Source: Salvelinus alpinus (taxonomy: Eukaryota; Chordata; Actinopteri; Salmoniformes; Salmonidae). From it: a stretch of DNA of 64,000 bases. A model generated the notes under the pieces. The model searched no databases and had not been told where the DNA came from. It worked only from the letters and a program-made list of their open reading frames with translations. The position numbers and the translations under genes are program-made. How positions within the stretch are numbered: position 1 is the stretch's first letter; the number at the start of each line of letters is the position of its first letter. Of the stretch, positions 1-15,200 are shown piece by piece. The DNA lies in assembly GCF_045679555.1 (NCBI RefSeq), contig NC_092091.1:16106572-16170571 (forward strand), written 5' to 3'.

Positions 1-621
1 ATTTATTCATTGTCTTTTGTTTTGCGCGCTCCTGTCAATCTTGAGTAAGGACACCCAGTGAATACGAATATAGAAGTAGGACTAGTCTACCTGGCCTGGG
101 CACAAATGTAGTCCTATAAATGTGCCCATTTGGGTATCTGATACTATTTCTGACTTTCTCAACTCAACATCACTGTGGAGCTTCTCAAAGAACGTTTTTC
201 TTCTCCTCAAACAGCAAGTAAACAGTCTGTTTTTACATCCATTGAGAATGACAATAGTTCCTCAACAAAGCCTATTTGAAAAATCTTTCTAGCTCGCTCT
301 CCCTTTTCGATTACCAGTCAGCCTGAAGAGGGATAAAAATGACAAATGTTGTGCTCTGATCTGTTGGAAATGTCATAAAATAGGCCTATCTGATTAGTTC
401 TTATCCCTTGCACAAAATAGCCTACAGCTGTGTCTGTCAATGTGATTTGTAGGATATTTTTATCAGAATATTTTCTGGCTGCAATGTTTTTATTTGTTGG
501 CTTTGTAGGCTATTTTTACATATTGGCAATAGAAGCTACTTATACATTTGTTTCATTTTTTATTATAAATGTAATTGTTCCACAAAAATATGCATATCAT
601 AACTGGCACACAGATCATTAG
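1..621. other. Intronic or upstream sequence without recognisable genes
   Basis: AT-rich DNA upstream of the first visible dld exon. I see no coding exon, RNA gene or clear repeat boundary here. Since dld has earlier exons that are not in the window, this is most likely dld intron. The one small open frame (430-621) is hydrophobic, low in complexity and resembles nothing I know. Confidence 0.4.
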
Positions 622-1505
622 AAATCACATTTTATTTGTCACATACACATGGTTAGCAGATGTTAATGCGAGTGTAGCGAAATAATTGTGCTTCTAGTTC
701 TGACAATGCCGTAATAACCAACGAGTAATCTAACCTAACAATTCCACAACTACTACCTTATACACACAAGTGTAAAGGATATGTACATAAAGATATGAAG
801 GTACAGAACGGCATAGGCAAGATGCAGTAGATGGTATCGAGTACAGTATATACATATACATTATATTAAGTGGCTAGTGATACATTTTTTATCAATTCCC
901 ATCAATTTCCATTATTAAAGTGAGCTGGAGTTGAGCCAGTATGTTGGCAGCAGCCACTCAATGTTAGTGGTGGCTGTTTAACAGTCTGATGGCCTTGAGA
1001 TAGAAGCTGTTTTTCAGTCTCTCGGTCCCTGCTTTGATGCACCTGTACTGACCTTGCCTTCTGGATGATAGCGGGGTGAACAGGCAGTGGCTTGGGTGGT
1101 TGTTGTCCTTGATGATCTTTTTGGCCTTCCTGTGACATCGGGTGGTGTAGGTGTCCTGGAGCGCAGGTAGTTTGCCCCCAGTGATGCATTGTGCAGACCT
1201 CACTACCCTCTGGAGAGCCTTACGGTTGTGGGCGGAGCAGTTGCCGTACCAGGCGGTGATACAGCCCGACAGGATGCTCTCGATTGTGCATCTGTAGTTT
1301 GTGAGTGCTTTTGGTGACGAGCCGAATTTCTTCAGCCTCCTGAGGTTGAAGAGGCGCTGCTGCGCCTTCTTCACAACGCTGTCTGTGTGGGTGGACCAAT
1401 TCAGTTTGTCCGTGATGTGTACACCGAGGAACTTAACTTACTACCCTCTCCACTACTGTCCCGTCGATGTGGATAGGGGGGGTACTCCCTCTGCTGTTTC
1501 CTGAA
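622..1505 (-). mobile_element. L2/Rex1-like LINE, 3' fragment
   Basis: Read on the minus strand, 964-1374 encodes the C-terminal end of a CR1-superfamily (L2/Rex1-like) LINE polyprotein. It has the blocks SCITAWYGNCS-like, [11 protein letters not shown] and KAIRLLNS that also occur in the copies at 14.5-15.8 kb and 49.4-50.1 kb. The copy is 5'-truncated near 1505, as is usual for LINEs, and ends near 622 in a 'cacattttatttgtcacat' tail matching the tail at 48.82 kb. It is dead and sits in a dld intron or upstream region. Confidence 0.8.
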
Positions 1506-1786
1506 GAAATGGTAGGATAACTAGAATAAGGAGCACTCCAAATTGAAAAGGTTGCCGACCACTGGTGTACCCTATTACCGGCAACTTCAGGCGCTTAACA
1601 GCAAGAATCTGCGAAGGCAGGCAGGTCGGGAACAGGTTTTCTTCTGGTTAGGTTGTTGATCTCTGGCTTTAGTAATGTCTTCATTTTTAATCGCAGTTCT
1701 TAAAGCATCAGACAAGCTCAGTAGCCTACATATAGTTGGTTGTATTCAAACATAGGGGTGTGTGTGTATATATACATACATGCACA

Positions 1787-3345
1787 CAGTTGAAGTCGGA
1801 AGTTTACATACACCTTAGCCAAATACATTTAAACTGTTTCACAATTCCTGACATTTAATCCTAGTAAAAATTCCCTGTCTTAGGTCAGTTAGGATCACCA
1901 CTTTATTTTAAGAATGTAAAATGTCAGAATAATAGTAGAGTGATTTATTTCAGCTTTTATTTCTTTAATCACATTCCCAGTGGGTCAGAAGTTTACATAC
2001 TCAAATAGTATTTGGGTCAAATGTTTCGGGGTTGCCTTCCACAAGCTTCCCACAATAAGTTGGGTGGATTTTGGCCCATTCCACCTGACAGAGCTCGTGT
2101 AACTGAGTCAGGTTTGTAGGCCTCCTTGCTCACACATGCTTTTTCAGTTCTGCACACAGGTTTTCTATAGGATTGAGGTCAGTGCTTTGTGATGGCCACT
2201 CCAATACCTTGACTTTGTTGTCCTTAAGCCATTTTGCCACAACTTTGGAAGTATGCTTGGGGTCATTGTCCATTTGGAAGACCCATTTGCAACCAAGCTT
2301 TAACTTCCTGACTGATGTCGCATCAATATAGCCACATAATTTTCCTGCCTCGTGATGCCATCTATTTTGTGAAGTGCACCAGTCCCTCCTGCAGCAAAGC
2401 ACCCCCACAACATGATGCTGCCACCCCCGTGCTTCACGGTTGGGATGGTGCTCTTCGGCTTGCAAGCCTCCCCATTTTTCCTCCAAACATAAGGATGGTC
2501 ATTATGGCCAAACAGTTCTATTTTTGTTTCATCAGACCAGAGGACATTTCTCCAAAAAGTACGATCTTTGTTTCATGTGCAGTTGCAAAACCGTAGTCTG
2601 GCTTTTTAATGCCGGTTTTGGAGCAGTGGCGTCTTCCTTGCTGAGCGGCCTTTCAGGTTATGTCGATATAGGACTTGTTTTACTGTGGATATAGATACTT
2701 TTGTACCTGATTCCTCCAGCATCTTCACAAGGTCCTTTGCTGTTGTTCTGGGATTGATTTGTACTTTTCGCACCAAAGTACGTTCATCTCTAGGAGACAG
2801 AACGCGTCTCCTTCCTGAGCGGTATGACGGCTGCGTGGTCCCATGGTATTTATACTTGAGTACAATTGTTTGTACAGATGAACGTGGTACCTTCAGGCGT
2901 TTGGAAATTGCTCCCAAGGATGAACCAGACTTGTGGAGGTCTACAAAGAAAATTCTGTGGTCTTGTTTGATTTCTTTTGATTTTCCCATGATGTCAAGCA
3001 AAGAGGCACTGAGTTTGAAGGTAGGCATTGAAATGCATCCACAGGTACACCTCCGATTGACTCAAATGATGTCAATTAGCCTATCAGAAGCTTCTAAAGC
3101 AATGACATAATTTTCCAAACGTTTTAAAGGCACAGTCAATTTAGTATATGTAACCTTCTGACCCACTGGAATTGTGATACAATCTATCTTTAAACAATTG
3201 TTGGAAAAATTACTTGGGTCATGCACAAAGTAGATGTCCTAACCGACTTGCCAAAACTATAGTTTAACAAGAAATTTGTGGAGTGATTGAAATACACTTA
3301 GGTTGGAGTCATTAAAAATTGTATGTAAACTTCCGACTTCAGCTG
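1787..3345 (-). mobile_element. Tc1-like transposon of the Sleeping Beauty lineage
   Basis: The ends carry the CAGTTGAAGTCGGAAG-type inverted repeat (left at 1787, right end at 3345 reading CTTCAGCTG). Inner direct repeats 'gggtcagaagtttacata' at about 1983-2000 and the reverse complement near 3157 give the IR/DR layout of the family. On the minus strand 3028-2606 encodes the N-terminal paired-like DNA-binding half (MGKSKEI..., GRRR hook, [23 protein letters not shown]). A segment at 2486-2130 encodes the C-terminal catalytic part ([20 protein letters not shown], then PIENL). The halves are in different frames and part of the middle is missing, so the copy is inactive. The flank shows TA on the right and CA on the left. 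Confidence 0.93.
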
Positions 3346-3402
3346 TATATATATGTGTGTGTGTGTGTATATATATATACATATACACACACACACACAC
3401 AC
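3346..3402. repeat. Palindromic TG/TA/CA microsatellite
   Basis: A run of (TG)n, then (TA)n, then (CA)n directly abuts the right end of the Tc1 copy. The whole tract is close to self-complementary and could form a hairpin. Such TA-rich runs are natural Tc1 targets. Confidence 0.85.
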
Positions 3403-3524
3403 AATAGGGGGAAAAAACATTTCAACCAATCGATTGGTCGAAAGAACAAATGACTACTGTCGACCAAGATTCATTTCTTTCGGGGACAGCCCTAATCAAA
3501 CCTAACCGTGTGTGTTGTCTCCAG

Positions 3525-5517
<1,993 letters not shown>

Positions 5518-5665
5518 CTGTCTTTGTCCGCACAGCTATGTACATAACCGTTTTGTCTCCAACAATCAACGCACACATAATGTACCGTGACACCCTCAGG
5601 GGGACACTCTATATACATAAAGACAACCCGTGTACTACATTTTAATATGGTATATAAATGTTCTC

Positions 5666-5671
5666 AATAAA
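5666..5671 (+). promoter_or_regulatory. dld: dld polyadenylation signal
   Basis: AATAAA lies 149 bases after the dld stop codon with a G/T-rich stretch just behind it (gggggtttgggtgg), a standard cleavage context. Confidence 0.75.
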
Positions 5672-5699
5672 GGGGGTTTGGGTGGTAAAAACAGACGGG

Positions 5700-6411
5700 A
5701 GATTAGTCTTGACTTTCTACTTGGAATGGTTCGCTGCTATATAAATTAGTCGCAGGATATCTAGCATTTTCCCAACATCACTTTCTTAGTGCAGTGCTCA
5801 GATGTATATTATTCATAGTTTCAGAGAATGACCATGGGTTGGCTGGACTACTGCTGTATTTACCAATAAGAGATAAGCCATGACAAGTTTTTATTTTTTT
5901 AAGACTGAAGCATAACGAAACAACTTTTCAAAAGGAAGGCAGTTGGAAAGGCCCAAGCAGCAACTGGCTTGTATGAATTGCAATACTTGAATTTAAATAT
6001 GGCTGTGCACTGTCATTCTGTGTGTGTGTACAATTTTGCTTAATTCTGACCTCTGCACAAAAAATAAATGCAGTAATGATTCAGAACTCTAGAGATGTGT
6101 GACGCATTGGCGCGTTTTACTGTGTTCAGTGCAACAAAAGAGGGAGCTTAATCAGAGTGAAAGGGTTTAATCTGTCATGTGAGGAATTTTTTGTATGGAG
6201 GTCAATGAGTGTCGAATTTGGTCGCTACGTGAGGCTTATTAGATCGAATGTAAGTTTCAGGTTGTTACGAATGCATTGGAATAAGTGGACACGTGGAATT
6301 TCTGAAACTTGGGGGAAACTATTTTATTGGAGTTGTGCCTGTTCACATGTGTATCTGCCCTCTCATTGGCTAGAATGGTCCAACCTGAGGGGTATCCTAA
6401 AAAGCAGGCTA
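5700..6411. other. Intergenic sequence, nothing recognised
   Basis: Between the dld polyadenylation signal and the Tc1 copy at 6412. I see no exon, RNA gene or repeat that I can name. Confidence 0.4.
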
Positions 6412-7402
6412 CACTGAACAAAAACGCACTAATTTACAGTTACCCAGGAAATTAGAAAAACCCGTCAGTATCTGGTGTCCACAATTTGCATCATGCAGAA
6501 CAATCATCTCCTTTGCATAGAGTTGATCAGGCTGTTGATTGTAGAATGTTGTCCCACTCCTCTTCAATGGCTGTGCGAAGTTGCTTGATATAGGCGGGAA
6601 CTGGAACACGCCCGTCGATCCAGAGCATCCCAAACATGCTCAATGGGTGACATGTGTATGCGGGCCATGGAAGAACTGGAACATTTTCAGCTTCCAGTAA
6701 TTGTGTACAGATCCTTGCGATATGGGGCTGTACATTATCATGCGGAAACATGGTGGCGGATGAATGGCACGACAATGGGCCTCTGGATCTCGTCACGGTA
6801 TCTCTGTGCACTCAAATTGCCATCAATAAAGTGTAATTGTGTCCGTAGCTTATGCCTGCCCATACCATAACCCCGCCATGTGGCACTCTGTTGACATCAG
6901 CAAACCGCCCGGTACAGTTGAAACTGACTCATTTGTGAAGAACACACTTTGCCAGTGGCCATCAAAGGTGAGCATTTGCCCACTAAAGGCAGTCAGAACG
7001 ACGAGCTTCCCTGAGACAGTTTGTGCAAACCCAGTTTCCTCAGCTTGTCCCAGGTGATCCCGCAGGTAAAGAAGCTGGATGTGGAGGTTACAAGTGGTCT
7101 GCAGTTGAGGCCGGTTGGATGCACTGGCAAATTCTCTAAAACGACAGCGGTGGGTTATGGTAGAGAAAATAACATTCAATTCTCTAGCAACAGATCTGGT
7201 GGGCATTCAGCATGCCAATTGCATGCTCCTTCAAAACCTGTGCGTTGTGAGAACTGCACATTTTAGAGTGGCATTTTATTGTCCCCAGTGTAATGATCAT
7301 GCTGTTTAATCAGCTTCTTGATATACCACACCTGTCAGGTGGATAGATTATCTTGGCAAAGGAGAAATGCTCACAAACAGAAATAAGCTTTTTGTGCATA
7401 TG
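6412..7402 (-). mobile_element. Decayed Tc1-like transposon (family A)
   Basis: The left end 'actgaacaaaaacgc' matches the terminal repeat of the copies at 36329-37126 and 51721. On the minus strand, pieces of a Tc1 transposase are visible: helix-turn-helix RSVARELNV.FSTI at 7206 downward, and the catalytic segment FPHDNVQPHIARICTQLLEAENVPVLPWP with EEEWDNI from 6811 downward. Several frame breaks make it inactive. The right terminal repeat is missing; the copy stops near 7402. Confidence 0.85.
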
Positions 7403-7519
7403 GAACCAACACTTTACAAGTATTTCGCTACATCTGCGACCAATAAAACTAGATTTGACATTTTTGTTCGGTATAGATCTACTCAGGGTTTCTAAAGCGA
7501 ACCAGCTAGCGTCGCACAT

Positions 7520-10500
7520 GGTTGGTTTACCGATTTATTGGAGGACCAAAAAAACAATACCGATTTAATCAGCCATTTTTTAAATAATGACTATTACAAC
7601 AATACTGAATGAACTTTAATTTTAACTTAATACAATCAATTTAGTTTTAAATAATGCAAAAACAGTTGGAGAAGAAAGAGTGCAATGTGCCATGTAAATA
7701 GCTAACGTATAGGTTCTTTGCTCAGAACACATGAAAGCTGGTGGTTCAATATTCCCAGTTAAGAAGTTTTAGGTTGTAGTTATTATAGGAATTATGACGT
7801 GTAGACTATTTCATATACCTTTGACTATTGGATGTTATTATAACTTCCCTGAAAACCCTAAGGCTAGCTTTTTTAAACAGAAACTTGCATCCTGTAGCAC
7901 AAACTCAAAAACGTTCTGGGACTCAAGTCCATGGAGAATAAGAGCACCTCCTCCCAGCTGCCCACTGCACTGAGGCTAGGAAACACTGTCACCACCGATA
8001 AATCCACAATAAATGACAATTTCAATAATCATTTTTCTACGGCTAGCTATGCTTTCCACCTGGCTACCCCTGCACCCCCCACAGCAACTTGCCCATGCCT
8101 CCATTTCTCCTTCACCCAAATCCAGATAGCTGATGTTCTGAAAGAGCTGCAAAATCTGGACCCCTACAAATCAGCCGGGCTAGACAATCTGGACCCTCTC
8201 GTTCTAAAATAATCAGCTGAAATTGTTGCAACCCCTTATTAATAGCCCGTTCAACATCTTTCGTATCGTCTGAGAACCCCAAAGATTGGAAAGCTGCCGT
8301 GGTCATCTCCCTCTTCAATGGGGGGAGACACTCTAGACCTATATCTACCCTACCCTGCCTTTTCTAAGGTCTTCGAAAGCCAAGTTAACAAACAGATCAC
8401 CGACCATTTCGAATCCCACCGTACCTTCTCCGCTATGCAATCTGGTTTCCGAGCTGGTCATGGGTGCACCTCAGCCACGCTCAAGGTCCTAAACGATATA
8501 ACTGCCATTGATAAGAGACAATACTGTGCAGCTGTATTCATCGACCTGGCCAAGGCTTTCGACTCTGTCAATCATCACATTCTTATTGGCAGACTCAACA
8601 GCCTTGGTTTCTCAAATGACTGCCTCGCCTGGTTCACCAACTACTTCTCTGACAGAGTTCAGTGTGTCAAATCGGAGGGGCTGATGTCCGGACCTCTGGC
8701 AGTCTATGGAGGTGCCACATGGTTCTATTCTCAGGCCGACTCTTCTCTGTATACATCAATGATGTCGCTCTTTCGGCTGGTGACTGTACGCAGGCGACAC
8801 CATTCTGTATACTGCTGGCCCTTCTTTGGACACTGTTAACTAACCTCCAGACGAGCTTCAATGCCATACAACTCTCCTTCCGTGGCCTCCAACTGCTCTT
8901 AAATGCAAGTAAAACTAAATGCATGCTCTTCAACCGATCGCTGCCCACACCTGCCCAGCATCACTACTCTGGACGGTTCTGACTTAGAATATGTGGACAT
9001 CTACAAATACCTTGGTGTCTGGTTAGACTGTAAACTTTCCTTCCAGACTCACATTAAGCATCTCCAATCCAAAATTAAATCTAGAATTCGCTTCCTATTT
9101 CGCAACAAAGCATCCTTCACTCATGCTGCCAAACATACCCTCGTAAAACTGACTATCCTACCGATCCTCGACTTCGGCGATGTCCTTAACAAAATAGCCT
9201 CCAACACTCTACTCAACAAATTGGATGCAGTCTATCACAGTGCCATCCGTTTTGTCACCAAAGCCCCATATACTACCCACCACTGTGACCTGTACGCTCT
9301 CGTTGACTGGCCCGCGCTTCATACTCGCCGCCAAATCCACTGGCCCCAGGTCATCTACGAGTTGCTAGGTTAAGCCCCGCCTTATCTCCATTCACTGGTC
9401 ACCATAGCAGCACCCACCCGCAGCATGCATATTTCACTGGTCACCCCCAAAGCCAAGTCCTCCTTTGGCCGCCTTTCCTTCCAGTTCTCTGCTGCCAATG
9501 ACTGGAACGAACTGCAAAAATCACTGAAGCTGGAGACTCATATCTCTCTCACTAACTTCACACACACACCTATCTCTCCAGTGTTTAATTGCTATATCGT
9601 AATTACCTCGCCACTATGGCCTATTTATTGCTGTACCTCCCTTATTTGCACACATTGTATGTTTTGTTTATTCCATGTGTAACTGTGTTGTTGTATGGGT
9701 CGAACTGCTATGCTTTATCTTGGCCAGGTCGCAGTTGTAATTGAGAACTTGTTCTCAACTAGCCTATCTGGTTAAATAAAGGTGAAATAAAAAAAATAGA
9801 CACTAGTATTGCCAGCCTAATCTCGGGAGTTCATAGGCTTGAAGTCAAACAGCACTGTGCAACAAGCATTGCTAAGAGCTGCTCGAATGAATGCTTATGA
9901 GCCTGCTGCTGCCTACCACCGCTCAGTTAGACTGCTCTATCAAATCATAGACTTAATGATAAACACACAAATACGAGTCTTTGGTCATTAATATAATGAA
10001 ATCCGGGAACTATCATTTAGAAAACAAAACGTTTATTCTTTCAGTGAAATACAGAACCATTATGTGTTTTGTCGAACTGGTGGCAACCCTAAGTCTCTAA
10101 ATATTGCTGTTACATTGCACAACAGTCATAATTATGTAAAATTCTGGCAAATTAATTACGGTCTTTGTTAAGGAGAAACACAGTTCGCAACGAGCCAGGC
10201 GGCCCAAACTGTTGCATATACCCCTGTTGCATATACCCCGACTCTGCTTGCACTGAACGCAAGAGAAGTGACACAATTTCCCTAGTTAATATTGCCTGCT
10301 AACATGCATTTATTTAAACTAAATATATAATAAAATATACTTCTGTGTATTGATTTTAAGAAAGGTATTGATGTTTATGGGTAGGTACATTTGTGCAACG
10401 AATGTTTTTTTTCGCAAATGCGCTTTTGTTAAATCATCACCCGTTTGGTGAAGTTGAATGAGGCTGTGATTCGATGATAATAATGCGATGCCTGTTAATT

Positions 10501-10752
10501 TATATGCAACGCAGGACAAGCTAGTTAACCTAATATCATCAACCATGTAGTTAACTAGTGATTGTGAAGATTGATCGTTTTTTTAATAAGTTTAATGCTA
10601 GCTAGCAACTTACCGTGGCTCATTGCAGCCACAAGGTCCTTTTGACACTGCACTCGCGGTCAGCCTGCCACGCAGTTTCTTCATGGATTGCAAAGTAATC
10701 GGCCATAACTACGAGAGCTTGAAATCGGCGCCGATTAATCGGTCAACCACTA
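7520..10752. mobile_element. Non-autonomous terminal-inverted-repeat element split by a LINE
   Basis: The left end reads GGTTGGTTTACCGATTTA and the right end AATCGGTCAACCAC, its inverted partner. Between them is a body with no transposase frame, interrupted from 7856 to 9797 by an RSg-1-like LINE. I recognise the 'aatcggtcgacc' body as a very common salmonid DNA-element type, from memory and not from a search. The superfamily is uncertain. Confidence 0.65.
7856..9797 (+). mobile_element. RSg-1-like LINE, 5'-truncated
   Basis: Plus-strand reverse transcriptase blocks run SGFRAGHGCTSATLKVL, AAVFIDLAKAFDSVNHH (RT domain 3), LGFSNDCLAWFTNYFSDRVQCV, YKYLGVWLDCKLSF, ASNTLLNKLDAVYHSAIRFVTKAP and, near the 3' end, SSFGRLSFQFSAANDWNEL. 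Frames shift at several points, including near 8215, 8320 and 8700, so the copy is dead. The 3' end reads 'gagaacttgttctcaactagcctatctggttaaataaagg' in two halves. The same tail occurs on the SINEs here, which fits the known SINE/LINE tail sharing. It is inserted inside the element at 7520-10752. Confidence 0.88.
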
Positions 10753-12295
10753 GTCGAAAGGCAAACTCTTCATGAAACATCAATCCATGGGCTAGTTAGT
10801 TCCACATTTTCTATTTATTTTGCAAAATAGGTTTTTAGAAGCAATGTTTATCAATGCACAACCACAACTTTTTTTTCCCACTCCTATCCATAGAATAAGT
10901 ATTAAGTAATACAAAAGCGCTACTGTGCGTGAAGTTTAAAATGCATTCTGTTAATAAAAGTATAATGTAATATTTAAATCAGTACTCTTCGTCAAATGAA
11001 GGGCATGGTGACGCGATCTTTGCAAGAGGGAAGGAATCTGATTGCATTGAACCACAACTCGTGGCACAGTCATTTCATTCAAGGGTAATTGGAGCTAGTC
11101 ATGAGTTAGCCTGCTCCAGAGCAGGTTAGTTCTGAAGGATTTGTTGCCATATACATTTTGCTGGCTAAAAGGTGAGCTACTTTCTTATGACCGGTTATCC
11201 CGAGTTGTACTCAGAGTTGACCAAAGTTACCTCGCTAACTCCCCATCTTTGAGGACATGCATTTCCATTAGAGCGGTCACTCGACTATCTTGTCAATATA
11301 ATAGAACATATTTGGCTTATTCAGTAAGAAGATGCGATTAGAGACTTCCTCTCCACCTTCACTCATTTGGAAGCCTGCAGAATGGTTTGCCCGAAAAGGA
11401 GACAAGCCACTTTAGACTAAAATTCCCCAGACACAGATCAAGGCACTGTGCTTAAAGGGATACTTTGGGATTTTGGCAATATCATTGTTATGTCTGTGTT
11501 CAGCATGAAGGAAGTTGGAGGTAGTTTCGCGACCAACTAGTTTTAGCGCAATGACTGGAAGTCTATGAGTATCTACTAGCATGCCTGTGGCCTCTTTAGT
11601 TTAGTGGAATGCCATTATGCTGCTTTGACTGTTATACCAAAGTATACACCCTTGTGTTATACTAGGGAAATTGTTTCCATAGCTAGGGCTGACAGTGAGG
11701 ACTTGTGAAGAGCACAATCAACATCCTCTGCATAATCAAAACAGTTGCTTTGGGAAGGTTCAGTTAGCCATTGTTATGCAGAGGATGTTGATTTCAGTCC
11801 TCAAATGTTTGCCCGCAATTTTAAAAAGTGTATCACCACCCTTTAGTGCTGTAAGATTCATATGAACACTGCAGATGTTTATGGCCAGGATTCAATCCGA
11901 CAACGCACCTTTGAAAGGCAATGTTCGGGGATATTGCATTCACGGTAGGCTGAACGCTGCATACGTCAATTCAATCTGAAATTTACTTGAAATCGGAAAC
12001 AACGCGAGAACGGATTGAAGCCGGACATGACTTTATGCTTACTAGACAAAGCTCATCAATAACACACTAAGTTAAATACAGATACAGTTCAAATGTCCTT
12101 TGTGTCAAATGAGCAAGGACTCCTCTTGCATAGCCAGCGTGCTTACGCCTGATTTCATTTAAATGAATAGGCATGTATCACGCTGTGCAAATGTTACGTG
12201 TCCGGTGTAGCAGCCCAGTTAGCCTGGCAACGTTCTCATAGTTCAAGCGTTAATTCAGTCATATCTTATCCACCCAAGAAAACTGAATGTCCCTC
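10753..12295. other. Intergenic sequence with foldback-type repeat fragments
   Basis: No coding exon seen. About 11450-11640 ('aaagggatactttgggattttggc...') and 11885-12040 ('ggattcaatccgacaacg...') look like fragments of short dispersed repeats common in salmonids, recognised from memory only. The rest is unremarkable and includes the 3' untranslated side of the zinc-finger gene. Confidence 0.35.
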
Positions 12296-15200
12296 TCAAT
12301 CTTCTGTTGAATCACTTTCCCCTACACAGGGCACAGCCATGTTTTTGTGCATTCTCTCTTTGTGTTCTCTCAGGCGTTGCTTTGATCTGAAGCATTTAAG
12401 ACAATCGTAGCAATATGGCTTCTTCTCAGTGTGTATTTTCTGATGACTATTTAATGCCCCTCTGTCGCTGAAGCATTTTGGACATGTAGGACACGCATGC
12501 GGTTTTTCCCCTGTGTGAATTCTCAAATGCACATTCAACTGAAAACCTGTGGAGAAAGATTTGCCACAAACGTGACAGTGGTGTGGTTTCTCCCCTCTGT
12601 GTCTCTTCATGTGCCGATTCAAGTTGGAACTCTGACTGAAACATAAGTCACACTCCTGGCAGTGAAACGGTTTGTCATTGGTGTGAACTCTCATATGCAC
12701 TGTTAGAGTATGGCTATAAGTGAAACATTTGTTACAAACTTGACACTGATGTGATTTCTCCCCTGTGTGAATTCTCATGTGCAATTTTAGATTACCATTC
12801 TGAAGGAAGCATTTGCCACATTCAGGACAGCTATATGGTTTCTCCCCTGTGTGAATCCTGCTATGATTTTTCAGGTGCTCCATCCTAGCAAATGAACTGC
12901 CACAATCCTGGCAGCGATATGGTTTCTCCCTTGTATGAGTCCTTATATGCATTTTAAGGGAAGTGCCAAGGCGGAATGTTTTGCCACAATCATTACAGTG
13001 ATATGGTTTCTCTCCTGTGTGGATCCTCATATGCGCATTCAGATTTCCACTCTGAGCATAACATTTGCCACATTCATGGCAGCAGTGTGATTTCTCCCCT
13101 GTGTGGACCGTCTTCATATGCAAATTCAGATTTGCAATACTGACAAAATATTTAGCACAGTCATTACAGGGATATGGTTTCTCCCCTGTGTGGGTCCTCA
13201 TATGCTTTTCCAGATCCTTAGTAGCATCAAAACTTTTACCACAAACATCACAAAACCTAGTTCTGTGAGTTTGTAAAATGTGATCCATCACACATTTTAG
13301 GGATTGACAGCTTTTTCCACAAACTCCACAAATTTGTTCATGATCTTTTCTGTGACTTTTCAAATGTATCAATAAAGCTCCAAAGGACTGACAAGGCCTT
13401 CCACACACCTTGCAACAAGGACCAGCAGGGCTTTGTCCTTTTTCTGTCCGCCTCCTCTTTGATATCTGCGTCTTTAAAGCAGACAGTGATTTTGCACTCT
13501 CCTTCCTATGAACACTTTCATTGTCATCACCCTGAGCTGCAGAACAGCCTGGATTTACTACAGAGAGGGCCTGAGAGTCACTGGCTGGTTCTGAAGAGTT
13601 CTCTTCTTGAGATTCTGTTTTCATCTGTTCAGCGGACGAGTCTCCATTTTTGCATTCCTTACTTTGGGTTTTGTTAAGATGTGAGGACCGAGTTGGGTAC
13701 TGATCATAGTCACTTTTCACACAGGGAGGAGTGAACACAGAGTCTTTAGTATTATACTCCAGCTCTTGACATTCCTCCTGTTTCTCTTTCCCCTGGCTGG
13801 TCCAGAGTTCCTCTTTAATCTGTGTGGGCTCCAAGTCCTCCTGCCCCAGACTGGGGCTCCACTCCTGCTCACAGTGCTGCTGCTCAGGGGGAACCTCCAC
13901 TTCAGAGACGTTGAGCTGTTGGAGGTCTGAAGGGAAGGAGAAAGGATGAATTAGCTAGAACTCCAACATTGACATGAGATAGACAGGGGTCTCGGTAAAC
14001 CTGGGAATAGTCCTAGTTCCATAAGTGTTGTGAACAACAATTATCATTAGAATGCACATGTAGAGCTTTATGTGGACATTTTTACATATGACATGTTTTC
14101 TTTAATATATGATTCTGTGTTTGCTCATGGAACTAAAAATGGAATTTAACTAGCTATTCCAAGAAGATTTACAGAGACCTATGGGGCGTTCACATGCTAT
14201 TGGAAGTTTGGAGTTACAATTGGGAAATTTCACTTCAACGACCATTCAAGTTGAAATTACAAGTGGGGGGGGGATTCAACCAAAAGATGACATTGTAATT
14301 GTCAAACTTATCAATGTGGATAATGTAGCTAGTTTGACCATATTGCCAATGTTAAGCAACGTTACTTAGCGTATCTAGCTAGCTAAAATCTTTTTGGTTG
14401 AATTGTTCCGACTTCAAAAGCACTTGAACACAATCATATCGGAAAACATTTGGCCACTTGTAACTTCTGCCGGTGACAGGTGACACCAAACAATCAAAGC
14501 GTCAATACAGGATTAAGATTGAATCCTACTACACCGGCTCTGACGCTCGTCGGATGTGACAGGGCTTAAACTATTACGGACTACAAAGGGAAACCCAGAC
14601 GCGAACTGCCCAGTGATACGAGCCTACCAGACGAGCTTAATGCCTTTTATGCTTGCTTCGAGGCAAGCAACACTGAAGCATGCACAAGAGCACCAGCTGT
14701 TCTGGATGACTAACGCTCTGTCAAGTGTCTTTACTGTCAAGTGTCTTTACTGACATTTTCAACCTCTCCCTTAATGAGTCTGTAATACCTACATGTTTCA
14801 AGCAGACCACCATAGTCCCTGTGCCCAAGGAAGCGAAGGTAACCTGCCTAAATGATTACTGCCCCTTGGCACTCATGTCGGTAGCCATGAAGTGCTTTAA
14901 AAGGCTGGTCATGGCTCACTTCAACAGCATCCTCCCGGACACCCTAGACCCACTCCAAATCGCATACCGCCCCAACAGATTCACAGATGACGCAATCTAT
15001 ATTGCACTCCACACTGCCCTTTCTCACCTTGACAAAAGGAACACCTATGTGAGAATGCTGTTCATTGACTACAGCTCAGCATTCAACACCATAGTGCCCA
15101 CGAAGCTCATCACTAAGCTAAGGACTCTGGGACTAAACACCTCCCTCTGCAACTGGATCCTGGACTTCCTGACGGACCGCCCCCAGGTGGTAAGAGTAGG

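Noticed and set aside
12447-12644. Second minus-strand open frame in the zinc-finger exon
   Set aside because: Out-of-frame shadow of fingers 11-12.
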